Assembly (NCBI RefSeq): GCF_000182925.2
Contig: NC_026501.1
Coordinates: forward strand, 5,931,917-5,995,916
DNA length: 64,000 nucleotides
Direction of reading: 5' to 3'
Source of the DNA: Neurospora crassa OR74A
Lineage: Eukaryota; Ascomycota; Sordariomycetes; Sordariales; Sordariaceae
Position 1 is the first letter of the stretch, and each line of letters begins with the position of its first letter. Of the stretch, positions 26,960-38,520 are shown one piece after another. The notes beneath the pieces are model-generated. The model was not told the origin of the DNA and made no database searches. It saw only the letters and a program-made list of their open reading frames with translations. Position numbers and translations under genes: made by a program.

Positions 26960-28420
26960 GGGACGTTATTATAATATATTCCGGTACCAAACCCCTATTA
27001 ATTAATTAAAACCTCTATAAAGTATATAAACCTACCCTATCTATTTTAATAAGTAATTAATATATTTAAACTAATATATTATAGGATTGTATATATTCGG
27101 GATATTTTACATATATTCTCCTCGGACTTAAATAAACCTTCTATTATTAATTTCTTAAATTCCTTCGTACTCTAGAATTTGTTATTTAAATAGCATTTAT
27201 TACTATTAACGAACTTTATACTGTTTACTAATAACATAACTTCCGTACTTATTTCTCCGATCTTTACTAACTCCGGCGGACCCTACCCCTTTTAATTTTA
27301 TAGTTCGGATATATAACTATATTAATTAAAGAATCGGAAATATATATATAAGAATACGCCGGCTTCTATCCACTTAAACAATTAGTAAACTCACTTCAAA
27401 TTATTCGTACTTCTATCGACCGGCCTAATATTAATATCGTCTTTAATTCTATCCCTAAATTTAAAATACAAAACTTTAAACGTCTTAAATTCCTCCTCGG
27501 CCCCACTTCTAATAGTATTATCCCAAAAACGATTATCTATATCGATAATAAAAATTTAATTAATAAAACGAAGAAACATCTCATCTACTCCTTAATTAAA
27601 TATAATCTCTATAATTAATCCAATACGTATTTAACTATCTAAGTATACTACTTATATATCTACCCCATAAATCAAAATCGTTTTTACTATTAATTTATTA
27701 CTTTTAAATCCTAATATCGCATTATTATATTTATAGTAATATTAGGAATAGGAATGGATATCCTTAATATAATATATATTGTACAATACAGCTAGGTTAA
27801 ATCTAAGGATATTTCGGATTTATAATAGCGTTTTAGCTGTACTATTTATAATAGTAAATATAACTTCGCTTACTTCTTTACGCCCTATTAGTATTTTAAC
27901 CGGCTTAGGTTTAAATTTATTAAACCGTCCGTACTAGTAATACAATTTACTAACCCCTTATATATATATAAATCCGATTCGTCCTTTATAATAAATACCC
28001 TATTTAAAATTATATAATTTTAATTACTAAACCGGACTATAAATACATAGTCCGTAAAAAACCCTATTTATAGTATATTCTTATTCCGGAACCTTTAATT
28101 GAAGAAGTGGACGAAGCGGAATAAAAAGTAACGAACCAACCTAATTAATAACCATCCCAATATATATATTATTACTAACGTAATATATTTTTGCAAAGCC
28201 CTACTTAAAGTACTATAAAATTATATCGACCGCTAGAATTACCTATGGAATACCTACTATAATAAATATAATTATTACTTTAATCAAATTAAATAAATAC
28301 CCCTAAAACCGAAGAAGTTCGGTGCCCCTACGCCTACAAATAAAGTAGGCTTATTCTTATTTTACTTTGAAGGTTTTTTTATAGAGTGTATTATATTTAT
28401 ATTTATAATATTAAATATTA
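26960..28420 (+). pseudogene. RIP-decayed RecQ-like DExH helicase relic
   Basis: One plus-strand frame carries, in order: TYILLGLKQTF (an LGPEQ-like segment); motif II at 27208-27219 reading NELY, which is DELH once RIP changes are undone; FRTYFSDLYQLRRTLPLP; a motif III-like FGYITIL; RPNINIVFNSIPKFK; motif IV-like KTIIYIDNKNLI; motif V-like ILGIGMDILNIIYIVQYS; and motif VI-like SDL then RFSCTIYNSKYN. This order and spacing fits the RecQ-like helicases that are common as repeats in fungal genomes. Motif I is poor (SGTK at about 26980). Stops are TAA/TAG at Gln/Trp-like positions. The C-terminal part continues to about 28420 (LKPKKFGAPTPTNKVG). Non-functional; family call by eye. Confidence 0.55.
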
Positions 28421-28930
28421 ATTTCTAATTACCGTACTCTATTCTTATCCTACCCGAAATATCCTAGTAAATTGTACGTTTAATAATCGGTAGAGGTGTA
28501 TCCGTACGTACTATAATGAATATAATAGAAGGTATACCCCTCTTATAAAATTGGAAGTACCTAGATTAATATAGTCCCAACCTCGTTACTAAATATATTA
28601 AACTATTCTCGGTTATTAATATTATTCCGAATAGTAAGTATAAAAACGTCTATACTAATAATATAATATATAGTAGAAATAGTACTACCTTACCTACTCC
28701 GGTTATAAATCCTTTAGGGGCGGCCCTATATATTATTATAACCCTAGCCCCTATTGTACTATTATACTCTACCTAACGTCCTACACATAGGGGTCGATAA
28801 CCGAAATATAATAAATATTAAGTTTAGATTAGGTCCTTTTTCCTCCGACTAAAATTGAATTCTAATATTTATAGGCGTAGATAGGAACTATCTTAATTAC
28901 TACTTTATTCCTATTATTCTAATACTATCC

Positions 28931-29104
28931 CCTCTTTATTCTAATAGGAATAGAGGAAATAAAATCTCTTTATTCTAATTAGAATAGAGGTAATAAAGTC
29001 CCTTTACTCTAATAAAAGTAAAAATAATAAAGTCCTTTTACTTTAATAAGAGTAAAGATAATTAAAGTCCCCTTATTTTAATAAAAGTAAAAATAATTAG
29101 TATA
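28931..29104. repeat. 34-35-bp tandem array carrying palindrome B
   Basis: Five units begin near 28931, 28966, 29001, 29034 and 29070. Each holds a variant of TTTACTCTAATTAGAGTAAA with a spacer AATAAAGTC. The units differ mainly by C-to-T and G-to-A changes, as RIP would produce. Confidence 0.7.
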
Positions 29105-29229
29105 GGAAGGGTCTAGTAAAACGATTCTCTATAAAATAGAAGACGTATATCCTTTTAGTAGGGTCTTTATATGTATGACCTAAGATTAATGAGGGAGTAT
29201 ATAAGTAATATATAAAAAAGCTAATATAT

Positions 29230-29960
29230 ATTACAATTTCTATAAATTATAGGCTTCCGAATTACTAATTTACTCTTTTATATATATTTCTTTAATTTCT
29301 TCGCTAAAATTTATCTATATACTAATAACTAGTAGCTCCTTTACTAACTTTTTAATATATCTTATTATATCGCCCTTTTCTAATTACTCCTTAAATATCT
29401 TTTAGAGGTTTATAACGGCTATAAATAAATCGCCTACGCTTAAGACTCTCTCTAGCGATATAATAATAGCAATTATAAATTGTTTAAGGATTTCGGCTAC
29501 TCTTATTTCTTACTTATTGGATAATAGAATTGAAGGGGTATTGCTAAAAGGTATAAAAGTAATATTAAGAGTTAAATCGGGGTTTAATATTATATAGCGC
29601 TATACTATTAGGGTTACCTGTATTATTACAATAGGTAGCGTAGGTTCCTTATTATTTCTATCACCCCTCTTAATATACCTTTTACTATTATTAAAGATCT
29701 TAAAATATTAATTATTACTGCTAACGGACATTAAATTTATTTAATTCTCTTAAGTATTAAACGGTTCTATACAATTTAGCGCGTTCGTTCTACGCTTTAT
29801 ATTAGCGAATATTTTATTATATAGGTTCGAAAAGGTAATTCTCTTCTTTTTAGTTATAGGTTAATCATTTAGTAGGAATATTACCCGCTTACCCCGACCT
29901 ATCCCCTCAATTAGAATTAATATAGTAATTAATAATTAATTAGTACTATTAAATATAGGA
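29230..29960 (-). pseudogene. RIP-decayed coding relic, unknown product
   Basis: A minus-strand frame is coding-like for over 200 codons with few TAA/TAG stops: for example IVIIQVTLIV, SNTPSILLSNK, then an amphipathic charged region VAEILKQFIIAIIISLERV and LEKGDIIRYIKKLVKELLV, ending INFSEEIKEIYIKE. The helical, Lys/Glu-rich character could suit a structural or gag-like protein, but I recognise no family. Confidence 0.35.
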
Positions 29961-30699
29961 TTTAAGGATGTAATACTAGTAATAGGTAACCCTAATAACT
30001 CCTCCTCCCTAATAAAAGAGGTAGTAAAAGATATAAAGTAAATAGTATTATTATAATTTAATAATCGGGGGTATTTGTTATTATTAATTTCTTTAGAATT
30101 AGAGAGTTTATTACTATTATTATACGGCGATCCCTCCTGGGTAGCTGCTATGTTAATTAAATTAGTAATATCGTTATATATTACTATTATTAAATATACT
30201 ATATATAATAGTATTATTAATATAATATGTAATATTTAAAATATTAGGCTTCCGGTACTTCCCCTTACGAAGGCGGTTAGTCGGACTTAGCGGACTTTAC
30301 TATAGTTATAAATAAAGAAAAACCCTTACTAGCTACTATATACTAATTAGTACTAGTAATGCTTTATAACCCTAGTTTTAATTCCTAATAACCTACCTAC
30401 CTAGTGGGTCTACTAGGGGTTATTGTTGGATATTATATAATAAAGACTACTATACCCCTATCCCTAAAGGAAGATTCTTAGGGTCTTCCTATTTACTATT
30501 TAATTAGTAAGTAAGTACTTACCCCTTCTATTGGAATTAATTAGGATATTAAATATTTACCTATTCGGCTTTAGTTTAATATTTAAATATTATAATAAAT
30601 ATTTATACTTTGTAATATTAATTTTGTATAAACTATATTAGCTATCTACTTTATATTTATATTTATTACAACCTTTAATTTTCTTCGGGGATTTCTACG

Positions 30700-30799
30700 N
30701 NNNNNNNNNNNNNNNNNNNNNNNNNNNNNNNNNNNNNNNNNNNNNNNNNNNNNNNNNNNNNNNNNNNNNNNNNNNNNNNNNNNNNNNNNNNNNNNNNNN
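30700..30799. other. Assembly gap, 100 N
   Basis: Exactly 100 undetermined bases within RIP block 2; a scaffold join of unknown size. Confidence 0.97.
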
Positions 30800-33060
30800 C
30801 TAATATTATATATTAGAAAATTATAAAAAGGATGTATATCTCCTTGATACTTAATATTATATATATCTTAAAATTAGCTCCTTCTCTAGAGCCGCCTTTT
30901 ACGAAGGTCTCCTATAAAATAGTAATAATAAGGCTAAATTGTATATCTAACCCTAGTATTATAGTACTTTATTTAGTTTATACCGTTTCTTCGACGTCCG
31001 TGGTTCGTAAGAGTAGGGATTAAAGAATTAGTCTCTAGTTAATAAAGAAAAATTTAAAGTCGCTATACAACTTTATTACTATTTTAAGGCTAATTATAGT
31101 AATATCGATTTTAAGAATAAAATTAGTATTATTACTCCTTATAAAGCCTAATTATACTAGCTATAAGTAGCCGGTTCTATTCTTATTATTATTAAGCGGA
31201 GTAAAAAGTATTAAATTTCGTTAAATTATCGTATACTCTTTATAGAGTATTAAGTTCCTTAAAATGCTATATATAGCCGCTTGGGCGTTCTTAGGAGAAG
31301 TAGCGGAGATTTGGATAGGATCCTCCTATACTTTAAGGCAGATCTTAATATAGTACTATTATTCAATTTGCTCTAAGATTATTTTGAACTTTCGGTCTTA
31401 ATAGAAGGCGTTACCTACGTAGACTATTATAATAATGAAATAATTATATATATATATATTATAATAGTTATTTTAATTAGCTACTACCTCTATAAATATA
31501 TTAGTATTTATTAAGAAGATATATATAAAATTTTAAATTATATCGTCCGGATAAATTTATCCTCTATATTACCTAATATATTAATTAAATTACCTAATAT
31601 TTTTTGTAATTCCTCTTCGATACTACTAATTTATTTGTAGAATTTATATCTAAATTATTCTATAAAGATGGACTTATTTTTAATACGCTCTATACCTGAT
31701 TGCAACGCCTTATACGAACCCTGAACCTGAGAATTAGTAACTTCGAACCTATATTGTATATTCTAAACGAATATTTTTAATATAAGGGCCTTTATAAATA
31801 TAAGTACTAGGCAATTATTTATATAATTAACTTCCTTTTTAAACTTTTAGTAAATAGATTAATTTATAAATTCTTTTCCCTATAATTATATTTAATTAAA
31901 GTAAATATACTACTAGAAAGTAATTTAATAACTCTAAATTCTCGGAATTAAATTTACCCGCCTCTTTAATAACAATTAAACTATTAGCCTTCTTATTTAC
32001 TAGAACCTAATCCTATTATTAGAGGGGAGGGGAACGAAATAAGTAATTCGTCCGAGATTGAAAATTATATATACTTTAGAATAAAGTAATTACTGGATAT
32101 TCTTTCGAATTACTAGGCTATTGTAATAGGCGTTCGAAATTACTAAAAGTATTTTACTAATCTATTTACTTCTCAAAATCAACCTCCAACTACATAACCT
32201 AAAATAATAATCTTAACTATATATAGAAATTTCTAATTTGTATATAAGGATTGGGATTACGTATCGATTGGTAGGTAGTAACTTGCGTAGGCTAATATTG
32301 TTTCAATACTATTAGAATCCCTAGTATAATATTTTCTATTATTATATCGGTATTGAATATAAGTAAATTAAAGGCGCGTATAGTAAAATAAAGTTAGGGA
32401 GGGTAGCGATATATAGTATTAGTAGTAGCGAGGATAGTTAATTAATAATCCGGTTTAATCGATTCTATAATAGTAAATTAGAAGGGGCCTTCAACCTCGT
32501 CCTAAACGGGGCTTATATTAAACAGATAATTAAATTCAATAAATTTATATACGCAACTAATTTAAAAAGTAATTCCGATAATATTATTATTTTTAATTAT
32601 TTATTATAGTATAAAAGGGAGTATATCCAACAATTAACTACATAATACTAAATCTATCTAATATATTTAAATAGGTTAGTCCAAATTGTTATATAAATAG
32701 GATTGTATATACCTTCCTACCCTTTTTTAAACTACTACCTACTTCCGTTAAGTATTTAGCGTTAGGCCTCGCTAAATATTCTATATCTGAATACCCTTCC
32801 ACTTTTTATTTCCCTTTCGTACTAAGTTTTTTAAATAATAGTAGCAGTATAGACTCATTATCCCTTATAAATATAAGTATAATCGGGACCTATAAATATT
32901 ATATATTAGTTAAATCTAATATCAATAAGGGAAGATGTTGTACTGTAAGTAACTTTCTTTTCTTACCCCTACTCCGGGTAAAAGGATTAGTAATAGGCGA
33001 TATTATAATAGATTGTCCTCGATTTCCGATATTTAATTTTATATAATTTGTCTTTAATAA

Positions 33061-33369
33061 ACCTATTTACAAAACGAACTAAAATTAGTAATTATATTAT
33101 TAATTAAAATTCGGTCGAAATACGTCCTAAACCCTATTATTTATACTTAACCGACCGCGAAGGATAGTAAACTATAAATAAGTAGTAGTCGTAGAGTGTA
33201 TTTAGAGGTATATTTTCGAACCTATCTATAAAACGAATTAAGGTTAGTAATTATATTATTAATTAAAATTTAATTAAAATACGTCCTAAACCCTATTATC
33301 TACGCTTAACCGACCGCGAAGGATAGTAGGCTATAAGTAAATAGTAGTCGTAGAGTGTATTTAGAGGTA
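33061..33369 (-). repeat. 159-bp direct repeat, two copies
   Basis: Copies begin at 33061 and 33220 and share long identical runs such as TTAACCGACCGCGAAGGATA; most differences are T/C or A/G. The 159-bp period equals 53 codons, and the minus strand reads PLNTLYDYYLFIVYYPSRS in the unit, so it probably derives from a protein-coding repeat of unknown identity. Confidence 0.7.
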
Positions 33370-34260
33370 TTATTAAAATAGTATAATAAAGTATAATATT
33401 TAAAGTAATTAAGGAAAGATAATCGGATAGAAAATTAGAGGGGGTATAGTATTTTAATTATAATACTAGGGAGAATAGATAGTTAGAATATATAAATTAT
33501 TAAAGGCGGAACCCTAGAGTATTAAGGATATAGTAAATTTGATTAACTATATAGAATTAGGTACCTTATTAAGGAAGAGGGTACTAGTAACGCTAAGAAT
33601 CCTTATAATAAGTAAGGATATTAAAATAAGGGCGGTATAGCGAAGAGATAGTATAATATATAATAATAGTAAAAGTCTACTAAAGTATTAATATATTACA
33701 AGTTAATAAATCGTTGTAGGAAATACCCGAACGTTTATTACTAAAATATAAAATTATATATCCTACTATAATAGCTACTAACGTTTACAGGTTATTTCTA
33801 ATTGAGAAAGTAAGGCCGGTATACTAGTAAAAAGTAGAAAGTCGGTAAAGATTGCGTTGGACTAGATATATATAACCTACGCACTAAGGCTTATTAGCGG
33901 AGATGTGAAACTCCTTCTTAATTTAATTTGTAATTTTAGGCATTAACTATTATATAATATTCATAGCATCTATTGTAACTAAATAAATAGAATCCCCAAG
34001 CGGGGTTACTATAAGCTATTTATTTTCGTTAAGTAGGTATTATAACTACTAAATAGTCTACTATATTATATTTCGCAATTAAGCGAATAAATAGTATATA
34101 TCTGTAGTAGACCTAATAATACGCTAGTGAGTAATTAACCGCCGGCTTAATTTGTAAAGAAGGATACTAGAATATAAATATAAAAGCGATTTGGATTTCG
34201 GGATTTCAACTTTGAAAAATATATTATATATACAAATTAGGCTTAAAAGTTTCTTTTTTA

Positions 34261-34476
34261 CACTATAGACTTATATAGAATTAATTATACTATAACAATA
34301 TCAATTCCCTCTACGGCCATTAGCGGCTCTCGTACTATAAATTTATATAGAATTATTCCTACTATAATAAAATTAATTCCTTTTACAACTACTAGCGATT
34401 CTTATATTATAGATTTATATAGAATTAATTCTAATATAATAAAATCGATTCCCTCTACGGCTATTAGCGTCTTACT
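34261..34476 (-). repeat. 72-bp tandem repeat, three copies
   Basis: The string TTATATAGAA recurs at 34271, 34343 and 34415, exactly 72 bp (24 codons) apart. The minus-strand unit reads like ANGRRGN, then YYSRNNSI, then a TAA at a likely Gln. A decayed coding minisatellite; host protein unknown. Confidence 0.7.
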
Positions 34477-34739
34477 ATCTTCTAAACCAATTATCCTAAA
34501 TAAATCCCTAGGGTACTACGGACGGAGGGGGTTAGAACTATTACTAAATTTCGTACGGCCTACCTTTCCTACTAGTATTTAATTAGGCTAGAGGACTTAA
34601 TTTAAGTAAGTAGATATTTATTAAATATATTCGAAATTATACTTATATATTTAATAGAGTTTTAAATATTTACTATACGTAAATTTAGTCCTCGAAGCTA
34701 TACCGATTAACCTCTTATATATAACTTTTATTTTTTTTA

Positions 34740-35555
34740 TATTAACCTAAACTTATTAGTAATAACCGAGTTGGGGAATAGACTACAAATATTTATATTA
34801 TTATTCGTAAAATAAAATATTTCTAAGATAGTTTCCTCCTCTTCGTTACTATTTATATTTAAAGCGGGTAGGGCGGGTAGTAAAGGTAGCGGATTACTTT
34901 TATTTAAATAAACATCCTCCTTATTATTACTATTTATATTTAGGGCGGATAGGGCGGGTATAGGTAGGGTAAATATAGGTAGGGTGGGTATAAATAGGGT
35001 AGGGTTATTAGGAAGATTAATATTTAATAGAAGTAGGATAGGCGAAGGGGGTAGAACGTTATTAACCTTATAAAATTTATTCTTATTAGAGTACTTCGGG
35101 TCGACTTCTATTAGAGTAATCCCGTAAATTTCCTCCTCTTTATTACTATTCGTATTTAAAGTGGGTAGGGCGGGTAGTAAAGGTAGTAAATTACTTTTAT
35201 TTAAGTAAACGCCCTCCTCTTTATTACTATTTATATTTAAAGCGGGTAGGATGGGTAGTAAGGGCGGCGGATTATTCTTATCTAAGTAAACGCCCTCCTT
35301 ATTATTACTATTCGTACTTAGGGCGGGTAGGGCGGGTATAAGTAGGGTAGGTATAGGTAGGGTAGGTATAAGTAGGGTAGGGTTACTAGGAGGATTAATA
35401 TTTAATAGAAGTAGGATGGGCGAAGGGGGTAGAACGTTATTGGCCTTATAAAATTTACTCCTATTAGAGTACTTCGGATCGACTTCTATTAGAATAATTT
35501 TATAAGTACTAGTATAGTTACTAAGAGGGTTAGTAACTTCCGCCCGTATACGCTT
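34740..35555 (-). pseudogene. 272-codon stop-free frame (Leu/Pro/Asn repeat tail)
   Basis: Between a TAA at 35556-35558 and a TAA at 34737-34739 the minus strand has 272 codons without a stop, although it lies in RIP DNA and has no ATG. It is the C-terminal part of the helicase relic in the same frame. It repeats units such as NSNNKEDVYLNKSNPLPLLP and ALPALNINSN, separated by VDPKYSNRSKFYKANNV and LPPSPILLLLNI. The composition lacks Gln and Trp codons, which may be why RIP made no stops. No known domain. Confidence 0.6.
34840..35500 (-). repeat. 81-bp repeats within a 378-bp duplication
   Basis: The core GGGTAGGGCGGGTAGTAA-like unit starts at 34866, 34947, 35163, 35244 and 35325, spaced 81 bp within each group. 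The flanking segment GATTAATATTTAATAG recurs at 35015 and 35393, 378 bp apart (297 plus 81). All spacings are multiples of three, in keeping with a coding repeat that expanded by one 27-codon unit. Confidence 0.75.
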
Positions 35556-37219
35556 TTATCGATATTATATTATTAAAAGTAATATCAATTATAATTGCGA
35601 TCGTCGCTATTTAATCGGATTATTACCCTCGTCTACGTCGGTTTCATTATCTTCTAATACAATAAACTCCTAACTCTTAAATAGGACCCCATCTTTATTA
35701 AATTATTAGATCCGCTTCCTAATAATTAAAGTAATATAATTTTTAATATACTATACATTAATTCTAGCCTCTAAATCTTCTAAATTTATAATAATAATAT
35801 CCTTTACTTTTAGTTTAATTTTAAAAGCCTACTTATTACTTAAAATTAGGGCTTGGGCTTTAATAATATAATCTTTAAACTCCTAGCGCGAATCCCCTAA
35901 CGAATATAAGGTATAACGTTTTATAAATTTTATAGCAATAGGTTTATTTATATCTTTAAACGTTTTATAAATTTTATTAAATAATAAGGGGTTGCGCTTA
36001 AGATTAGTAACGAAATAGGGACCCGCTAGCGGTAGGATATTATTAAAACGGTTCTAATTTATTAGTTTGCTAGCGTCGACCGCCTTTATAATTATTAAAA
36101 GTAGTTTGGAGTAGAAATGGTTAATTAAAATTACTCTTTTAAATATATATTTGAAAATACGTTATAGTACTTTAGCTATTTATAAGAACCGATTAAAATT
36201 ATATAATATTAAATACTTTACGGCCTCGTACCCGGCGAGGGTTTGAAAATACTCCCTAGCCTCCGCTGGGATGCCTATTTTATTTAGGTTTAGATTCGGT
36301 ACTAGCTTATAGATTTATTAATTATTCGGTTAATATACTTTACTCTAATTAGAGTAAATAATTATTAAATAGAGCAGATAATCTACTTTATATAATAGCC
36401 TCTCCTCGGTCTAATTATATACCGAACTATAAATTATTAGTAGGAATTACTCTACTATATATTCCTATTTAATACGATATAGTCTTTTTATATATTGTAG
36501 TATAGTATTTATATTCTAAATAAAATTAAATCCGATGTTAATATAGTAAGTATAATATAAGTTTAAACCGGTAGTATATATAGTAGAATTTAGGATTAAT
36601 ACGTTTATATGTTTATTAGGATTGTTCTAAGACGCTACAATTTAGCTACGCTTAGCCTAATTTTAATTTAAATATACTATACGTACTATAAGCTTAATTT
36701 TCTTAAGTATGGAATATAGAATTCTAGATTAATGTTAGCGAACCGATATACTTTATTTTAATTAGAGTAGCTATTGTTTTACTATAATAAGAATAAACCC
36801 TTATTAATTACTAAGGAAAAAACTTATATTTATATCCAAGGGGAATTCGCTATAATAAGGATCCGTTTTCGCTCTATATAAGTATCGGTATACTTTTAAA
36901 CCGTCTAAATAAAAAGCGGAGATTTAATAAGAACCTAATTAAATATATAGAATTAATCGGTAGGAAGAAGTATATAGCTATTTAATATTAAATTAAAAAA
37001 TATATATAAGAGTCCGCTATTATAGTCGGTACGTATAAAATCCCGGACAATTTATATACCTAAACGTAGGGTAGAATCGTTAGCGTATTTAGACGATTTA
37101 AAAACGTCTTTTCACATTTAGTTTATAGTAAATTTTGTAACGGTTTACAGAATATCCTAGTTCGTAGCAGGTCCCTATTTGTAAATAGTAATATCAATTA
37201 TAAATATTAAATATTTATA

Positions 37220-38520
37220 AATATTTTGGGCTAGGAATTATATTAAGCGGACTAGTATTATATTTAATACTAATATTTTATCCTCCTCTAATACCCTCAA
37301 TATAACTAGTTCATCGATTTTATAATTAGAAGGATTAATTATTATATCCTTTAATAGACTATTAATATAGGCTGCGACTTTATCTTTACGAATTTTATAG
37401 CCCAAATACACTAATTAAACCTTTATTAGTAGTATTTTCGCTAAAGAATATAATATATTACTATTTAGGAGTATAAATAAGGTTATTATACTCTAATTAA
37501 TAATTAGTATTTAAGTCTCCCGCATAACTTTGCTAGTATTAAATAGTACGACTTTGCCGGCATTTACAATATTCGCTTATATTTTAGGGTAGAAGTACTA
37601 CTATTAATATCCTTAGGATTAGAAAATATTTTAGAAATATTAGTACGTCTCTATAGATACATCCGGTTTAATAATATAATCGGGGTAGCCTAATTTAAAT
37701 AATAGTATAAAACTACTATTATTTAACACTTAGAGGATAGTATTGTATTTAGTTAGGCACCTAAATAAATTCCGAAGGCCTACCTCCTATATAAGGGTTG
37801 TAAAAGCCTATATATCTATTAGGCGGTTTAATATAGGAGTAACTAAATATATTAGCTGCGTAATTGTAGGGAGGAGTCGGATAGCCCGGAAGGCTGTTAT
37901 ATTTATATTATAAGCCAACTAAGCCTTATTAATAATTATAGCTTAGAATTTAGTGTACTTTTCGTATATTATAGCGAGGCGGACTTTATGTATCTTATAA
38001 ATCTTATGATTAAAAGGGGTTAGTAACTAATTTACTTTACTCTAATCGGAGTAGAAAATTAATTTATATTAGAATAAAATATATTTACTTTATAAATCCT
38101 TTATTATTAATTTCACTTTCGTTATTAAATTTACCTTCGTTACTATTAAATTTATCCTTATTACTATTATATTCCTTATTAAATTTATAATCTGCAATAT
38201 TATTATTATCCGCCTTAAATAGGGTGTTAATTATTTTTTTAATTTAATTATTTTAATTAAAACTATTCGTACGGACGATTAACTCGTTTATATAATATAG
38301 TAACGTCCCCCTAAGGAACTCAACTATAAATTCCTAATTAACCTACCTACTTATTAATATAATATAGGTAGTAATAATAACCTTCTATATAATTAATAAT
38401 TTATTGCGATTACGTATATACTCTACTAATAAATTATTAAAAATTTACTATATAAGGGTCTTTACGTATCTAGGGTCGTCCGAATTAATACTTTTAAATA
38501 TATTATACTAATACTATATA
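37220..38520 (-). pseudogene. RIP-decayed coding relic upstream of the SNF2 relic
   Basis: Minus-strand frames are coding-like in two stretches: 38090-38520 (SINSDDPRYVKTLIQQIFNN, then EFIVEFLRGTLLYYINEL, then a Lys/Asn/Glu-rich tail) and 37220-37560 (GKVVLFNTSKVMRET, LVYLGYKIRKDKVAAYINSL, IDELVILRVLEEDKI). Both face the same way as the SNF2-like relic and could be its N-terminal region or a separate gene; the less-mutated patch at 37110-37180 interrupts continuity. No domain recognised. Confidence 0.35.

Larger units (their letters stand above)
34737..37080 (-). pseudogene. RIP-decayed SNF2-type helicase C-terminal half with repeat tail
   Basis: Minus strand. KRILIIANSP then, after a frame change near 36750, WAKRSQIVASWNNPNKH, the motif V region NSTIYTTGLNL (36558-36575), a motif VI-like LQYIKRLYRIK (about 36466-36500; family pattern QxxGRxxRxGQ), and a distal YNTEERLLYKVDYL-like segment with TAG at a likely Trp. 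This is the order in the SNF2 helicase C-terminal lobe. Downstream comes a clean charged segment, YSLGDSR to KVKDIIIINLEDLEARI and GVLFKS to EFIVLEDNETDVDEG, then a Leu/Pro/Asn repeat tail (34737-35555). Stops are overwhelmingly TAA/TAG; a TGA occurs near 37110. Non-functional. Confidence 0.5.
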
